Shown here piece by piece: positions 63,170 through 64,000 of a stretch of DNA of 64,000 bases. How positions within the stretch are numbered: the stretch's first letter is position 1; every line of letters begins with the position of its first letter. Where the stretch lies: assembly GCA_023404675.1 (NCBI GenBank), contig JAEYAW010000031.1, forward strand, positions 434,001 through 498,000, in the 5' to 3' direction. The notes under the pieces were generated by a model, which was not told the origin of the DNA, did no database searches, and was given only the letters and a program-made list of their open reading frames with translations. The translations under genes and the position numbers were made by a program. This DNA comes from Pseudomonadota bacterium (GTDB taxonomy: Bacteria > Pseudomonadota > Alphaproteobacteria > Rhizobiales > Xanthobacteraceae).

Positions 63170-64000
63170 TCAATGCGCGGGCAGCGGCGGATGGGGAATC
63201 GCCGTGAGAAGCTCGCGTGTGTAGTCATTCTGCGGAGACTCAAGCACCGCCTCGGCAGCCCCCTGCTCAACGATGCGGCCCGTACGCATGACGATGACGC
63301 GGTCGCACAAGAGCCGCACGACGTTGAGATCGTGCGAGACGAACAGGTAACTCATTCCGAGCGACTGCTTCAAGTCCTGCAGCAAATTGAGCACAACCGC
63401 CTGCACCGACACGTCGAGCGCCGCTGTCGGTTCGTCGAGGATGACAAGGTCGGGCTTCAGCGCGATGGCGCGGGCGATGCCGACGCGCGCCTTCTGACCG
63501 CCCGAGAGCTGGTGCGGAAAACGGTCCAAAAACTCCAGCGGCAGGCCGACCTGCGTCGCCAGTTCCTCGCAACGCGCGCGCAGGGCGCCACCATTCATAC
63601 GCTCCCCCATGCGCAGAATCGGATCGGCGATGGCGCGGGCGGCCGTGAATCGGGGATTGAGGCTGTCGGTCGGATCCTGAAACACCATCTGGATTCGCGA
63701 ACGCAAAGGCAACTTCGCGAAGTCCTGCGGCGCGATCTGGCCGATATCCTCGCCGCCGAACAGGATGCGGCCCGAAGTCTGGCCGAGCAGCCGCATCACC
63801 ATCATGGAGGTGGTCGACTTGCCGCACCCGGATTCGCCGACGAGCCCGACGCTCTCGCCGCGCCCGACCTCGAAGCTGATGCCGTCCACCGCACGGAACA
63901 CTTCTGGCTCGACTGAAGGACCGCGCTGGAAGATTTTCGCCAGGATCGAGGCCGTCCCCTGACGCGGATATTCCTTGACGAGATTCTCCACGACGAGCAG
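63170..64000 (-). CDS. Oligopeptide/dipeptide-type ABC ATPase (DppF-like), cut by window edge
   Basis: The C-terminal 276 residues of an ATPase of the Dpp/Opp family, open to the right edge of the window. Walker A GESGCGKSTT, signature LSGGQKARV, and Walker B LVILDEPTAALD are present, with a C-terminal region (LTAIPHPPLP) typical of this group. Its stop overlaps the atzG region by a TTGA, so it heads the atzG-atzE-atzH-GntR operon or is internal to it, and the importer probably brings in the amidase substrate. The start lies outside the window, as the frame continues upstream of the GTG at 63991. Confidence 0.9.
   Translation of the reverse strand: MLVVENLVKEYPRQGTASILAKIFQRGPSVEPEVFRAVDGISFEVGRGESVGLVGESGCGKSTTSMMVMRLLGQTSGRILFGGEDIGQIAPQDFAKLPLRSRIQMVFQDPTDSLNPRFTAARAIADPILRMGERMNGGALRARCEELATQVGLPLEFLDRFPHQLSGGQKARVGIARAIALKPDLVILDEPTAALDVSVQAVVLNLLQDLKQSLGMSYLFVSHDLNVVRLLCDRVIVMRTGRIVEQGAAEAVLESPQNDYTRELLTAIPHPPLPAH

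Overview
The window looks like chromosomal DNA of an alphaproteobacterium of the Hyphomicrobiales, most likely the Nitrobacteraceae (Bradyrhizobium/Afipia/Rhodopseudomonas group). The reasons are high GC content, an hpnCDE-shc-hpnG hopanoid operon with a separate 2-methylhopanoid methylase gene hpnP, fused LivHM permeases, Bradyrhizobium-type dispersed intergenic palindromes, and densely overlapping genes (many ATGA/GTGA junctions). I see no rRNA, tRNA, CRISPR array, insertion sequence or phage gene.

Layout. 1-8.2 kb: hopanoid core. The end of hpnH (+) converges on a lipoprotein gene, and the operon hpnC-hpnD-hpnE-shc-hpnG runs on the minus strand. 8.3-12.1 kb: two small exported proteins and an RND/MMPL exporter. 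12.3-16.3 kb: eutB-hpnP-eutC, in which the cobalamin-dependent hopanoid C-2 methylase lies between the two subunit genes of the cobalamin-dependent ethanolamine ammonia-lyase. 16.4-32.1 kb: mixed housekeeping genes. These are a hybrid histidine kinase, a nitronate monooxygenase-like enzyme, an HCCA-isomerase-like DsbA-family protein, a class III CoA-transferase, an ankyrin protein, a GlcG/HbpS protein, succinate-semialdehyde dehydrogenase, a DUF445 protein, a phasin, an epoxide hydrolase gene broken by a stop codon, and an hsp20-lon pair.

32.1-48.7 kb is the most interesting part. It reads as a nicotinate-degradation cluster of the reductive type known from the anaerobe Eubacterium barkeri. 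A NicAB-type molybdenum hydroxylase with a three-haem tail would make 6-hydroxynicotinate. A 6-hydroxynicotinate reductase would make 1,4,5,6-tetrahydro-6-oxonicotinate, and an enamidase would open the ring. With them are a UPF0280 (ApbE-superfamily) protein, twin PF06684 proteins of unknown role, a complete Liv-type ABC importer, a MarR regulator and an SDR. A near-palindromic 12-mer, TTyGyrTACrAA, lies in the promoters of nicA, hnr and the enamidase and could be the shared operator.

48.9-52.5 kb: sulfurtransferase, acyl-CoA dehydrogenase-like protein, OsmC protein and a TetR regulator with a clear candidate operator. 52.5-58.4 kb: a sigma-54 activator divergent from a cyanate-type ABC importer and cyanase (cynS), with a textbook -24/-12 promoter and upstream inverted repeats. 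58.6-64 kb: allophanate hydrolase (atzF) facing an operon of ABC ATPase-atzG-atzE-atzH-GntR. Together the right third looks like a nitrogen-scavenging island for cyanate and ureides/biurets.
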